A stretch of 64,000 nucleotides of DNA from Viola odorata (taxonomy: Eukaryota > Streptophyta > Magnoliopsida > Malpighiales > Violaceae): positions 10,596,564 to 10,660,563 of the forward strand of contig OY829541.1 of NCBI GenBank assembly GCA_963691705.1. Direction: 5' to 3'. Under the pieces are notes generated by a model, which was given only the letters and a program-made list of their open reading frames with translations, did no database searches and was not told the origin of the DNA. Both the position numbers and the translations under genes were made by a program. Within the stretch, counting starts at the first letter, position 1. Every line of letters begins with the position of its first letter. Of the stretch, positions 10,856 through 22,272 are shown piece by piece.

Positions 10856-11204
10856 GATTATATGAGTAATCAGAAAAAAGATTTGAGCTTTCTTTGCTGC
10901 GGTTGTAGTTCTCTGATGGGCTTTCTTTATTTGTCATAGATTTTATTTTATTTTATTTTTCTCGCAAAGATTAAAAGACTGGCCCCATACTGTTTAGGTC
11001 TCCTCCTTTTTACGCCATTACAACGAAGAAGAAAACAAAACTAGAAAAATGAAAAGTGTAACAAAGGGGAGCAAATGATGAGGAAAAACGGTTGCTGCGA
11101 GTGTTAAATGCCATCTTCACTTGAATTGTGTATTAAAATAAGGGAGTATCTATAACCAAATGATCATAAAATTTGGGTCTTGTAGAGATTTCCCTTACTC
11201 AATT
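10856..11204. other. 3' flank of the UGT gene
   Basis: Contains the presumed 3' UTR; a T-rich stretch (TTTTATTTTATTTT near 10943) fits a plant far-upstream/polyadenylation region. No gene. The last 5 bases before 11210 are the Copia target site. Confidence 0.45.
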
Positions 11205-11209
11205 TTATC

Positions 11210-12304
11210 AGTTGGCACAAGACCCATTAATCCTATTTTGATAAATTATAAACACACAAATTAATTTATATACTAACGCAATTTTAAGTTAATGTGTTTG
11301 TAGTTTGCAATCGAGACAACAAAAGAGCAACGAAGCAATTATCACAAGCTCAAAATCAAATGTACATTAGGGCTTTAAATATGTAAGAATGATTCTATCT
11401 AACACTTGATTTATGTTCGATATACCTCAAGAAAAATGTGTCAAAAAGTCTTACGTGAAAACGAATTTAAAAAATAAAGAAATGGGCAAAATCGTGCCTG
11501 GAGGTATACCTCCAGAAACTAAAGGTCCCTGAAGGTATACCGCTAGAGGCCTAGAGGTATACCGCTAGAAAATCCAATTTTGTCTTTCCTTGTCGAAGCT
11601 AGTTGCATACCGCCAGACACTACAGACAAGAATAACAACTAGTTTTTCAAATGCAAAACGGCTAGTTTTTGACTCCAACAACCATAAACGGTCATCAAAC
11701 TATTAGACACTATATATACTCATCTAAGAAGAGTTATAACAAAACAAGAAAGCATTTACAAGTTCCACATACACAAATTACATTTACAAACTCTCTTAAT
11801 CAAAGTTTTACAACGCAAGCTTCGTATATCGATTTTCAACCATTCTTGCGTCTTTCAATTCGAGTTTGTATTGCTTTCTTCTTGAGGTAATATTGTTCAT
11901 TTATTGGTGTTATTATGAATCATACATTTATTATTTATACACCAACTTTTTGTTGCAAATATTATCAATTCAATTGTGAAGGTCATTAAGTTCTTGTCCT
12001 GTAAAGAGAACTAGGTTGTGCATTCCTTACCTTGAAAGAGGATTGTGTTAAGGTTGTGGTTGAGCCCGAAAAACCATAGATTGTAAGGTTGTGAGCTGAA
12101 CCGGTAAAAGCTCAAGTTAATAGCAAAGTGTTCGTTGATTAGAAAATCCTAAGGGTGAAGCTCTTAGGTAGTGGAGTACAATTCGGTTTAGGAGTTGGAA
12201 CTACTATAACTCTTTGTGTCTTTGTTATTCTTCCTTACATTTTGTGTGTGAATTTTTATTGCCTATTCACCCCCCCACCCTAGGTCGGGATTATTGTTTT
12301 ATCA
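11210..12304 (+). repeat. 5' LTR of the Copia element
   Basis: 1,095 bp, aligned over its whole length with 29788-30916. A TATA box TATATATA lies at 11710-11718. It contains a cluster of ~18-bp words of the type GGAGGTATACCGCCAGA (11500-11612). One unit present in the 3' LTR is missing here. Confidence 0.93.
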
Positions 12305-12322
12305 ATTGGTAGTGGAGCAAGG
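12305..12322 (+). other. primer-binding-site region of the Copia element
   Basis: ATTGGTAGTGGAGCAAGG directly follows the 5' LTR. Plant Copia elements usually have TGGTATCAGAGC here, complementary to initiator Met tRNA; this copy has three changes in the core, so it is a diverged site. Confidence 0.6.
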
Positions 12323-12365
12323 TCACTTGGAACAAGGTTTAACCACCTCAAGTGCAAGATTAAAG

Positions 12366-13750
12366 ATGGGTTCAGAGGGATTCTCTATCCATTGAGAGGG
12401 TGCTACACTCAACCAACCACCTTACCTTGATGACAACAATTATCTGCATTGGAAAACAAAGATGTTAGCCTTCCTAGGCTCTCAAGATCAGCAGATGTTG
12501 GATTGCGTCTTAAATGATTTTGTCTTTCCCACGGAACTAGCTGGAGAAGGAGGATCATCAAAAGCTCTTCCACTTTCTAGATGGGATGCCAGATCAATAA
12601 TGAGAAAGCAAATAGAAGATAGAGCAAGGTTTGCATTATTTTGTTCCATTTCTCCTAAGTGAATTTAATCGTGTGAGTGCTTGTCAAACATCTAAGGAAG
12701 TGAGAACAGCTTTGGAGATTGCTCACGAAGGAACTCCCCAAGTGCGTGATATCCGACTAAACACACTCAAACATGAGTATGAGCTGCTTGCGATGAAGAA
12801 AGGAGAGTCTATCTATGACCTTAGCACACGCATTCAGAATTTGTGCAATGCCATGGGTTATCTCGGATGGGCTCCTAGTGATGGAGAAATGGTTCAGAAG
12901 ATTTTGAGTGTTCTTCCAAGCAAATGGCTAGCCAAGACAACCGCTATTGATGAATTAGGTGTGAAACCTACATTTGCATAACTCATTGGTTCTCTAACCG
13001 CATTTGAGTACAAGTTGCAGCTGTATGAGTTGGAAGGAGAGAAAGAAGTAGAAAAGAGCAAAAATGTTGCTTTCACAAGGAATGTGCAATAAGACAACGA
13101 TGAATCTCTTGCCCTCCTTACCAAAAATTTCAAACAATTCTTGAAGAGAAATTTAAAGAATTACCGAGGTGAGTGTTCTAACTCTTCTAAATTCAAGATT
13201 AATGATGATATTGTTTGTTATGAATGTGACAAACCAGGACACATCAAAAGTGAATGTCCTAATCTTGAGAATAAGAGAAGACACGAAAAGAGAAGGTCAA
13301 GGGACAAGAAGGAGACTCGGAAGCATCATAAAAAATCTTTGAAAGCCTCATCTTGGAGTGATGATGATGAGACTAGCGACGATCGAACTTCATCATCTTC
13401 ATCTAGAAACGAAGTCTCCAACTTATGCCTTTTTGTTGACATTGAAAGTGAAGCTTATCAACATAGCTCTTCACCACCTTCTACCTCTTCCAACGAAGGC
13501 ATGCATTCGTGCTTCATGGCCCAAAGCTATAGTGAGGTAAGCTCTTGCAATTCTTCCGATAATGAATGTAGTTAAGAAGAATTGCAAAATGCTTTTAATG
13601 AATTATATGATAGCTTTGAAGAAACTAGCAAGAAGAACTTAAAACTCGCTAAACAATTAGAAAGAATTAAAAAGGATATTAGTGAGTTAGAATTGTTAAA
13701 TGAAGAATTAAAAATTGATAATGAACATTTGAAGCTTGCTCTTGCGGAAG
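12366..13750 (+). pseudogene. Copia gag, 5' part (interrupted by the gypsy insertion)
   Basis: Starts M-G-S-E-G-F at 12366. The gag core follows: YLDDNNYLHWKTKMLAFLGS, then STRIQNLCNAM and KILSVLPSKW, then a CCHC knuckle CYECDKPGHIKSEC (13216-13257), an acidic/Ser-rich stretch and a coiled-coil-like end (LELLNEELKIDNEHLKLAL). Damage: TGA at 12396, a 1-base insertion near 12655, TAA at 12979 and 13090, TAG at 13573. The two TAA stops are each one C-to-T change from Gln codons, as expected from deaminated 5-methylcytosine. The reading frame resumes exactly at 28675 after the gypsy element. Confidence 0.9.
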
Positions 13751-13751
13751 C

Positions 13752-14268
13752 TGATAAGAGTCCGAGGTTCGTCGAGTAGGATCGGCCAAAACGGGGCTAG
13801 TCGGGAACACTGTTCCGGTTGTCTTCGTCACCTGCAAAGCGCCGGAGGGGGTCTCCGGCGTAAACACTCCGATGCTTAAGTTAGTACAAGTGGTGAAAAT
13901 GGTAGGGGTTTAGCACGCTGTCTTAGGCTTACCCTTTTGCTTTGAATGGTGGGGGTATTTATAGGCAAAGGAAGGGGCCTTGCCGATAGGGGGTACGTGT
14001 TACCTTCAGTAGATGTCGCTCGGGTGCTAGGAAGTGACGTTATACAGGGTGACGTCACACGGAGTGACGTCATGTGTGACCTGGGATGGGATGACGCCAT
14101 ACCGATGTCGCGTGAGATCCCCCCCGTTGATGTCGACCATCCCAGAACTCGCTGCCAGGCTAGGGGCGGTAGGAACAGCACCAGGACACTGCGGATATCT
14201 ACAGTGCTCCGACCATGTCACCGGGTGAGAAGGCGGGAATGCCCCTAGAGTCGTGTCAATAGTTATCA
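13752..14268 (-). repeat. 3' LTR of the Tat gypsy element
   Basis: 517 bp, about 95% like 28155-28669. It carries the same reverse-strand TATA box (13956-13963) and four TGACG motifs. Just outside it (14269-14290) I see no clear polypurine tract. Confidence 0.93.
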
Positions 14269-14408
14269 TAAGCCCAACTGAAAACGAGCCCGAGTGTTTA
14301 CCAAGGGCTATTGCCTTGTCTTCAGTCTTGTCTCTTTGGTGGTTTCTGCATTAATAAGGGGTCGAAAATTGACAAACATGCCTTTTCAGAACATCTTCTC
14401 TCTGAGTC

Positions 14409-14416
14409 TATAAATA
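14409..14416 (+). promoter_or_regulatory. TATA box before antisense ORF a
   Basis: TATAAATA, 65 bp before the ATG at 14481, on the strand opposite to gag-pol. Suggests an independent transcription unit. Confidence 0.5.
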
Positions 14417-14480
14417 GGCATTTTCTCTGAGTTGGTCTCCCACACTTGTTTTCACGATTTTTTCCACCTCTCCTCATTCG

Positions 14481-14837
14481 ATGGACGAAGTTACCAAGAA
14501 CTTTCTGCTCTCCAAGGCCCATACCCTGAGGAATCTGACTCAGTCGGATATTGATTTTCTAGGTTCGATGAACACCAAGACTTCTGAAGATATTTTGGAG
14601 CTCCAAGGGATGCTGACCCCGCTGCAGGCTAGGCAGAACGCCGTCTCCATGGAGGAATTTAGCCCTATGGAGAAGGCGGTGAAGCTATCTGTGGTTGTCT
14701 CTCAAATTTAGCTGCTTATCGCTATGCTTCAGCACAGGAATGACTTGCTAGGATGCTTCTTGAAGGGCATGAGGGCTTGCTCTTCTGAACTGACCTCTCT
14801 TGCAGATGCCCTGAGGGAGATTCCTTTCATGGAGTGA
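14481..14837 (+). pseudogene. antisense ORF a of the Tat element (unknown protein)
   Basis: About 118 codons from MDEVTKNFLLSKAHTLRNLT to DALREIPFME, with a single in-frame TAG at 14709. Predicted mostly helical (heptad-like leucines, e.g. SDIDFLGSMN and LELQGMLTPL). I do not recognise a family. A TATA box lies just upstream and it is encoded opposite to gag-pol, like the two larger units downstream. Confidence 0.55.
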
Positions 14838-15977
14838 GAGGATGATGATGCGGGGTCAAATGCTTGACCGGCGGTGGAGACCCTTTTATTGTGTCTCTTT
14901 ATGTTTCCTTTGGTGTGATCTTTGTGTATTCCCGGGTCGTTAGGCCTTTAAATAATAATAAAAATGGTTTCCGTGTTATATTGCCACGCTATTGACGTTT
15001 TTCTTCCTTGTATGGTATCTTGTTCGAAAAATAACTTCTGCATGCACTAAAAACGGGTTTAGTGTCCCTTGGGATCCCGCACCTTTTCTTTTGCTTGACC
15101 GGTAGATAATAATAATTGTCCCTCCCAACCGTTTCCAAATTTATTCTATGCCGTTTCTTCAGTGTTAACAGATTGGGCGGTTATCTCGGCGCCTTTTGGC
15201 TGGCGCAAACTTCCAACAGTTGCAGTTACGAAATCTAATCTCTTCACCCCTATGGCCGTTGTTCCTGAATGTATTAATTATTTTTAAAAACACGCGAGAA
15301 GGCAGGAGCGCCTCTTCACCTCGGCTATATAATGGGGTTCTTCTCTCTTTTTCCTGTTCATCCCTCTTCCTCTCATTTCTTTCTTACTACTGCTGATATC
15401 TTCATAGCTGACTCATATTTTTTGTACACTGTTGCTCGTGACTCTCCACCGACTCCTCCGACTTCACCAGACTCAGACCATCCTCCTCCATCACCCCCAT
15501 GGAGGCTTACCAAATGCAGGGGTCGCAAGAATCCGAAGAAAACGAAGAAGAAGGTCTTTGAATCTTTCTTTGCCGGTTATGAGCCTCACTACTCCACGCT
15601 ACAGAAGGGTGATGAAGTGCCACCGTCTGTCCCTCGTTCTCTTTTTTGACTTCTTGCGGTTCACAATTTTTCCCTCACAAGGTTCAAGGCGGGTGCCTGA
15701 TTTTAAGTTTCCTGTCAGAATCATTCCACGTGTCCTGCTGCGATGGGCTGCCTGGTCGTCTGGTCTTTAGCCGTCTCTCTTAAAAGGAAATCTGTTCCTT
15801 CTTTCTACTCTTTTGCTCTTCTTTTAAATTTCACATCTCTCTTCGCTTTTTCACTCGCTTCGAGGAAATTCTCTCGTTCGTACCCGGACGATCCGCCTAT
15901 TAGTTTCGCTCCTCTCCTTCTTTTTCAAGGTATTCTGCTCGATCTTGCTTTGATTTTCCTTTTGCTACTTACCTGTC
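14838..15977 (+). other. spacer/leader region between antisense ORFs a and b
   Basis: Contains a possible TATA box TATATAAT at 15326-15333 followed by a long pyrimidine-rich stretch like a plant leader. Proline/serine-rich frames at 15332-15770 do not resemble a protein family; an upstream non-conserved exon cannot be excluded. Confidence 0.4.
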
Positions 15978-18155
15978 ATGCCTCGCACAAGATCTCAGTC
16001 CGGCTCTCTGGTTATCCCCGGGGCAGCCCCTCGAGATCCTGAAATCGAGAACACCCCTAGCATCTTTACTTGCCCCACTGTTCTGCGTCTCGAATTAGAA
16101 AGCAATTGTATTACTTTCCCCAGGGATTACAGTCCTTCTATTCCTACTAGCATTCTGAGGCTCCATAGTAGGCTTTGGGGGACTCGTAGGATGCTTTATT
16201 TTAAGATGTTTCAGTATGGGTTCTGCCTCCCTGTTCATACCACACTAGAGAACGTACTGCGTGAGTATGGGCTTAACCCTGCGCAAATCACCCCTTCTTC
16301 ATGGAGTGGCATCTACACTTTCCTTCGCGCTTGCGAGTTGAAAGATATTCTCGTTCCCTCTGTCACTTTGTTCCGTAAGTTTTTGACCCTAGTCTGTCGC
16401 AACGGCTTAGTTTACATTACCCCAAGGTGGGGTGATGCCTTAGTCGGGTCTTTTTGGCAAAGATTTCAAGGATTTGAGGAGAGCGTTGAAGACTGGAAGA
16501 GCGGTTTCTTTATTGTCGAATTACCCTCTCATCTATAGCGTTCTGGTTTCAATCTGGGTGTTGTTGATTGGGTGAAGCTAGTAGTTCTGTATAGGGAAGA
16601 GTTAGGCCAGGCCAACGCCTTGTTGGAGATGGAGTCGTCCTTCCAGATCAGGAACTTTGCCTTGTATAGGCCTTTGTTTGAGTGTACCATAGGTGAGTTT
16701 TTGGGTTTTGTCATTATTTTACTTGTCCCTTGTTTACTAACATAGCTTCTCACAGGGAATACTGTCGCTCGTCCGCTTTCAAAAGGTGACGCTCCTCCGA
16801 AGATTATACCATCTCCAGCGGTAACTCCTTATACTTCTACTGGGACTCAAGTTGACCGTTGCGTGCCCATAAAGAAAAGGGTTTCGAGCGCCACTCTTTC
16901 AGGGGAGCGTGGTACTTCTACCCATGCTTCTCGCTTCGTGGAGAATTGGTTGCTGACTCAGAAGATGGGGTCCAGCTCTGGTTCGCCAATAATTGAGACG
17001 AAGATTTTTTCCTACGGAGCCGAAGATATGGAGACATGGATACCGAACTGAGTCTTCGCCCAGCCCCTCCCCCCCACTTAGCGGAAGAAGTTGAGGGAGG
17101 AGAGCGAGACCCGGGTGGCAAAGATTATTGTTCATCCTGCGACAGCTCCAGCGACAATCCATGCCGCTTCACCTGGTATCACTGGAGAGATTACCGCGCC
17201 ACCAGGCGATACTTCCTCGATTCCGAGGTCGTCTCCTCCTAACGGGGTTCCCGCAACTGTAATGGTAGCGCCGCCGGTGGTAGACTCCACTCCTGTTATG
17301 GAGCCTCCTAACTCGCCCATTGGTTCTTGTATCCCTGACGTGGTGGCACCAGTTCAGGGTACAACTGGTTCTCCTTGTTTTCCAACAAAGTCTCCTCGTC
17401 CGTTATTCCTTACTTCTATTCGAGATGCCAGCGGTTCAACCGGTAGCTCTGCCCCTTCCTTTGCTGCTGATCTCTCCCTTGATGGGCCCCGAGGGGCTCC
17501 TTCCCACCAACTGGATTTGTCAAAGTTTGAGAATGACGGGTTTCGAGCCTTGGGTGTATCAGACCCCTTGTCGCAAGACCAGCCCACATCTATCTTGGCA
17601 TGCGAGATGTTCCGCGTTCCTGAGGATGAGAATAGGTTATTGCAGCTTCCTCCTCATGTTCAGCGTGCACGCGTTATGAATAACTGTCTTGCCATCTTCC
17701 GAGAACTTCATTACTTTATCAAGGCCCATGGTGACCAGTTTCGAGATCCGGCTAGATCAAGAGTGGAGTCTGACAGTGCCTTAGCTAAGGTAGAAGAGCT
17801 GACGCGGCTCTAGAAACGTACCTAGGCCGAACTGTGCGAGTGTCGTGCTGACCATGCCTGAGAGAGGTCTAGAGGAAAAGCCAAGGTTGAAGCTTTGGAG
17901 GTTGAGTTGGTAGCTGCCGAGAAAAAGAATTCTCTTCTTCACGAAGAGATATCGTCTCGCGATGCTGATTTGACGAGGGCTTCGTCGAAAGTGGCTTGGT
18001 GGAGGAAGAAGGCCATACGGGCCTTTACCGTTGGGTTCGTGGTTCAATGCCATGGTAGGGCTTTTGATCCTGCTCAAATTGCCGACTATGCTTCTGCGAA
18101 AATGAAAGAGATTGATGAGGGCCAAGAAGGCTTATTTTCCTTCGAAGAGGAGTGA
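15978..18155 (+). pseudogene. antisense ORF b: 'putative gypsy type transposon' (Transposase_28-like) protein, decayed
   Basis: Begins MPRTRSQSGS; the conserved domain follows (TRRMLYFKMFQYGFCLPVHT, then LNPAQITPSSWSGIYTFLRA, then a W-K-S-G-F-F-I-V motif), as in the plant proteins labelled putative gypsy-type transposon. A 63-bp GT-AG intron fits at 16693-16755, with TTACTAAC as branch site. The second exon is Ser/Pro-rich and ends in a coiled coil (LVAAEKKNSLLHEEI), stop at 18155. In-frame stops at about 16537, 17049, 17080, 17811 and 17820 make it a pseudogene. It is a diverged tandem copy of ORF c. Such proteins are known as antisense ORFs in Tat elements; their function is unknown. Confidence 0.75.
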
Positions 18156-18821
18156 TGAGGCGACAACATTAAAGGCCCGTTCGATGTCGATTGCCTAAGA
18201 TGTTGCTTCACTATCTATTGTTACTATTTTTTCAATTTGAACTTTGATATCGCCTCCTTGCTTTGTAATAACTAATAAATCTTGTATACTTGGCCGAATA
18301 ACACATGTACCTTTGTGGCGTCACCTTCCTGCTGGGTTTATTTTATCACTTGTCTCCTTGTATTATCGCTATGCGTTACACTTTTGCGGATCGTAGCGTT
18401 GTCGCTTGTCTCCTCTTACGTTGGACCTAGTTCCACTTTTCAGAGCATTTAATGCTCTGGATTCTTTTGTTGATGTAAAAGAGACAGTCATGATGTTCTA
18501 GGTACACGTGTCCGCAGGTGGGAGCATTAGGGGAATGGTGAGGCCGAAAACGTCTTTTCACCCGCCTGGGACTGTACTCATTTCCCTCATCTATTCTTTT
18601 TGACACATCACACACGATGATCGTTTGAACTGTCGTTTCGCTTGGGTCTTAGGGTTATAAAACCCTTCTCATACTCCTTTTTCATCTTTGCTGCTTCTTT
18701 CCTTCTCTACAAAAAAGAACACAATTTGTCTTCCTCTTCTTCTATCTGCCGCCGCCTGAGTGCCCCAACCTTCTTTCTCGAAAAGGTATCTTCTGCTCTA
18801 CTTCTTATTTTAGTTTTATTC
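18156..18821 (+). other. spacer between antisense ORFs b and c, with TATA box
   Basis: Includes TTATAAAA at 18655-18662, 160 bp before the ATG of ORF c, followed by a CT-rich leader. No other gene. Confidence 0.5.
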
Positions 18822-21186
18822 ATGGCTCGCACTCGCCACCATTCTCAACCCCAACCCGCTGGGGAGGGAGACATTGAGAAGACAGCCTCTACCATTACTT
18901 CTCCCGCCGTTCTTCAACGACGGTTGCGTAATTACAATGCCAATCTTGATCACTTAGACGGATATTCTACTGAAGTTGCCCCTAGGTCACTTCGTCTCAA
19001 TACCGAGCTACCTGGCAACCGTAGGATTCTTTATGCCAAAATGTTCCACTATGGTTTTCGACTTCCTCTAGATCCCCTAGTTGCGGAATTATTCTCTGAA
19101 TTTGATTTGAACGTTGCCCAGCTAAGCCCAAATGCTTACTGTGGCATTTATGCCTTTATAGCTGTTTGCAAACACGTAGGGATTAAATCTCCCACCTTAC
19201 TGCTGCTTCGATCTGTGTTTCAATTGTATAATCATAGTAATGGTGTCATAGCGATATCACGTCGCTATGACGATGACTCATTGAAGCCCTTCACTTGGAA
19301 GCTACTACATCTTGACTCCTCTGTTAACGCCTGGAAAAAGGGATTTTTCATCGTCACCTTGCCTAAGCCTTTGTGGCAGGGTGGGTTCAATCTGAGCATT
19401 AGGGACGGCGCCTGGGGTGGGAGGCCTCTCTTAGGGCCACCTGAGCAAGCTTGGTTGGACAAACTGCTCAATCTGACAGGGGTTCCTGGTGTTCATACTC
19501 GCGAACTCGCGTGTCAGGGCGACATCCGGGGCTGCATCAAAAGTGAGCACCCTCCATTTCGTTCGCTATTCCCTGTCAGTACTAACTCTGACGTTTTTCT
19601 CTTATTCATGCAGATCCTCCAGCCGGTTGGAAACCTGAGTGTGTCAAGAAACAAGAGAAAAGAGCTCAGCGGAGGAGGGAAAAAGAGGCTCTTGCCGCTG
19701 CTACTGCTGGTGCCACTGCTGGTGCCACTGCTAACATTGCGCACCCGTCTACTTCTGGGCCTGAGTCTTCTTCTCGTCCTTACGCGGAGGTTACTGCTGC
19801 TTCGTCCACTGAGCCAATCTCCTCCACAAGTGCGGATCCTACTCAAGCGTCCTCTTCTCGACCTCCAATTGCCAAGAGGAGGAGAAGGACTATCCGTATT
19901 TGCGTTATCGCTCCTGCTCGTCCTTCTACTCCAGTCCCCGAGGTTGTTCTTGCGAGTTCTTCTCAATTTATTTATTCCACTTACTTGTCTCCTTATTCTC
20001 TTCATTTTTCCTCGCAGGATACCTCTGCTATTTCTTCCACTGTTCCTTCCCGTGACGGTATGGACTTGACACATATTCTTGGTCCTAAGAGGCCGCGCCT
20101 TGATGGGGATGCCCCTTCATCAGATGGTCCTGCCGTCGACCAGGAAGGGCAAGGAGGTGTCGCTGGTATCGGTCCTCCCCCAGGCAATCAAGCCTTTGAG
20201 CTATCGGGGAATAGGACTGCTTCTGCGCCATTTCCTCAATTTTCTTCTTCTTTCGGCGCGTCACCTCCTCTTATTGGTCATCCACTGAGCTTTATAGGCG
20301 ACCTGTCGGAGAGTGACTTTCCATCTTTCTAGGCCGATGGTCTTGGTCTCAACATAGGAACGTCCTCTCGTTCCCCTCTGTCTCCTCCTAATGTCTTCTT
20401 TGTCCCTGCGGCTGCTCCGACAATCTTTCCTTCTCTTGCGGCCGTCGAGACTCCCTGTTTGGTGGCTGATTTAAGCATAGTGACTTCTACCGGGCCCGCC
20501 ACACACTAGGTTGACTTGAGCAATATTCGCCGAAGCGGGTTCCCAGCGCTGGGGGGTGACAGTTCTTTAGCGATATCCGCTTACCTAGCCTCACATATGT
20601 TTTCTCTTGAGGAGGAGGAGCGGGATTTCCTTTCTCATGCCAACGGGGACCGATTGGAGCGGATACGCACTCAACTTTTCTCTGCTCTTCAAGACTTCCA
20701 CTATTGGTCGAAAGATATGACGAAGCAAGTGGGCTCCCTCAGCTCTTCCTCCGAGGAGTGGGGCAACACTAATCGCCAGCTTCTGGAGGAAATTAACAGG
20801 AACCAGGAGGAGCTTGGTAGGAACCGAGAAGAAATGAGGGAGTCTGCAGAAGAGCGGCAGAATCTAGGGGCCAGTTTGGCGGCTATGAAAAAAAGTTAGA
20901 GGAAGCTAGAGGGCGCGAAGCCGCCAAGGATGCCGACCTGCAAGCAGAGCGGGATCGTAATGCCGTGCTTGAGAAGGAGACGACAGACAAATGTAAGTGG
21001 TTTTCGGAGCAGACCGCGAACATCATGGCTGACTATTTTATTGAGCGTTATGGCTGAGACAAGTTTGATACCGGTGCTATCATTCACCTCTTCAAGGACA
21101 AGTCAGGAAGCCTTATAGAGGATGGCTACTATCGGGCAAAGAGGCCACGGGGGAGTGAGGAGGATAGTAGCTTGCCAGGGTTATAG
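18822..21186 (+). pseudogene. antisense ORF c: Transposase_28-like protein, second tandem copy
   Basis: Starts MARTRHHSQPQPAGE, parallel to MPRTRS in ORF b. Domain: NRRILYAKMFHYGFRLPLDP, LSPNAYCGIYAFIAV, then AWKKGFFIV. A 71-bp intron at 19543-19613 (AA^GTGAGC ... ATGCAG^ATCC, branch TACTAAC) sits at the corresponding point to that of ORF b. Exon 2: basic stretch (AKRRRRT, possible NLS), Ser/Pro-rich linker, then a long coiled coil (about 20700-20990) and an acidic tail. Stops at 20330 and 20508, a frameshift near 20890 and a stop near 21055 break it. Intact up to exon 2, so younger-looking than ORF b. Confidence 0.78.
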
Positions 21187-22272
21187 GTTTTCTTGTTTTT
21201 TCTTTTTGTATGTTGGGTGTCCTCCCCCTTTTGCTCTTTTTGTGCTTCAGGGCTTCTGTTTGTGCCAGTCTCCATTCTTGTACGAACAACGCATGTATTC
21301 TAATTGTAGTTTTCCTTTATCAATGGTCTTTCTTAGCTTGTTGTTGTTTGTTCATAGACTTGTGGCCTCAATATTGACAGAGTGACGTCGAACGCGCATT
21401 CGAATCTTCTTCGTAGGGTCATGACATGTAGTGTTCAAAGCGATACCCCACTTTTCTCCTTTTTGTGAGGGCTCCTATAATCAAACATAGATGACGTTCT
21501 AAGGCATTCCCTTCTCGAACTGTGTTTGGGGTATCAAGGTGACTGTCATTCAGTCAGGGCACTTCGCCTTTCTGCGACATCATTGCTCTCTCAAGCGCTT
21601 CGTCGCCTCAATGTTTTACCAATTTTCCTGCACATTCTCACTTATTGTTTGTGTTAGTAGCGACATATGATAAAGTATTTTAATTACCTTAGGGTGTTAC
21701 TGCGTACTCCACAGGCTCACTGGGCGCAATTTCACCAAGATGTCGCTCATGTCACATACTCATCCAGCCATCTTCACCGGGTTTGTTCCTTCCGGTTACT
21801 CGCTGGGGTATCATGACTCCTTATATTTCCTCAATTGGCCGGGAAGTGCCTCATCTCAGTGAGCTGCCTGATCAAGGCCGGCCATCACGAGGGTAGGATT
21901 TTCACTTCTCAGCGTTGTCACCTCACACCTCGAAACGTGTCTCGTCTTAACGATGTGCCTGTGTTAGCACCACCATCGTAAGGGTAGGATTTTCACTTCC
22001 GGGGTGGAGTTTTTATCTTCCCTGGGGTCGTGCCTCATCTTAGTGATCAACCGCCTATGTGAGCACGAGTTGTCATAAGGGTAGGATTTTCACTCCCAGG
22101 GAGTCGGGGCGTGCCTCGTCTTAATGGCCCGTCTGTGTTAGCCCGGTCTGCTACAAGGTTAGGACTTTTCACTCCCGACACCCTTTCTTCCGTTATCTGC
22201 ACACCACAGACAACCAAAAAAGAACACAAGAGATATCTCCAATATAGTTGTTAGAGCATACGCTACGGCATG
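21187..22272. other. spacer between antisense ORF c and integrase
   Basis: No gene. The right half holds the tandem repeat annotated separately. The two opposing gene sets converge here. Confidence 0.5.
21820..22185. repeat. imperfect 75-97-bp tandem repeat in the Tat element
   Basis: The word GGGTAGGATTTTCAC recurs at 21891, 21982 and 22079, and a variant near 22155, each followed by a CTCGTCTTA/CTCATCTTA-like stretch. Four imperfect copies at the meeting point of the converging gene sets. Confidence 0.75.

Noticed and set aside
11669..11890. 73-aa ORF, also at 30269-30490
   Set aside because: Both are in the Copia LTRs downstream of the TATA box; repeated only because LTRs are duplicated.
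14027..14269. ORFs in the Tat LTR, repeated at 28362-28629
   Set aside because: LTR sequence; frames arise from the GC-richer promoter region.
15332..15770. Two Pro/Ser-rich overlapping ORFs before antisense ORF b
   Set aside because: Overlapping frames in pyrimidine-rich DNA without family similarity; kept only as possible leader.
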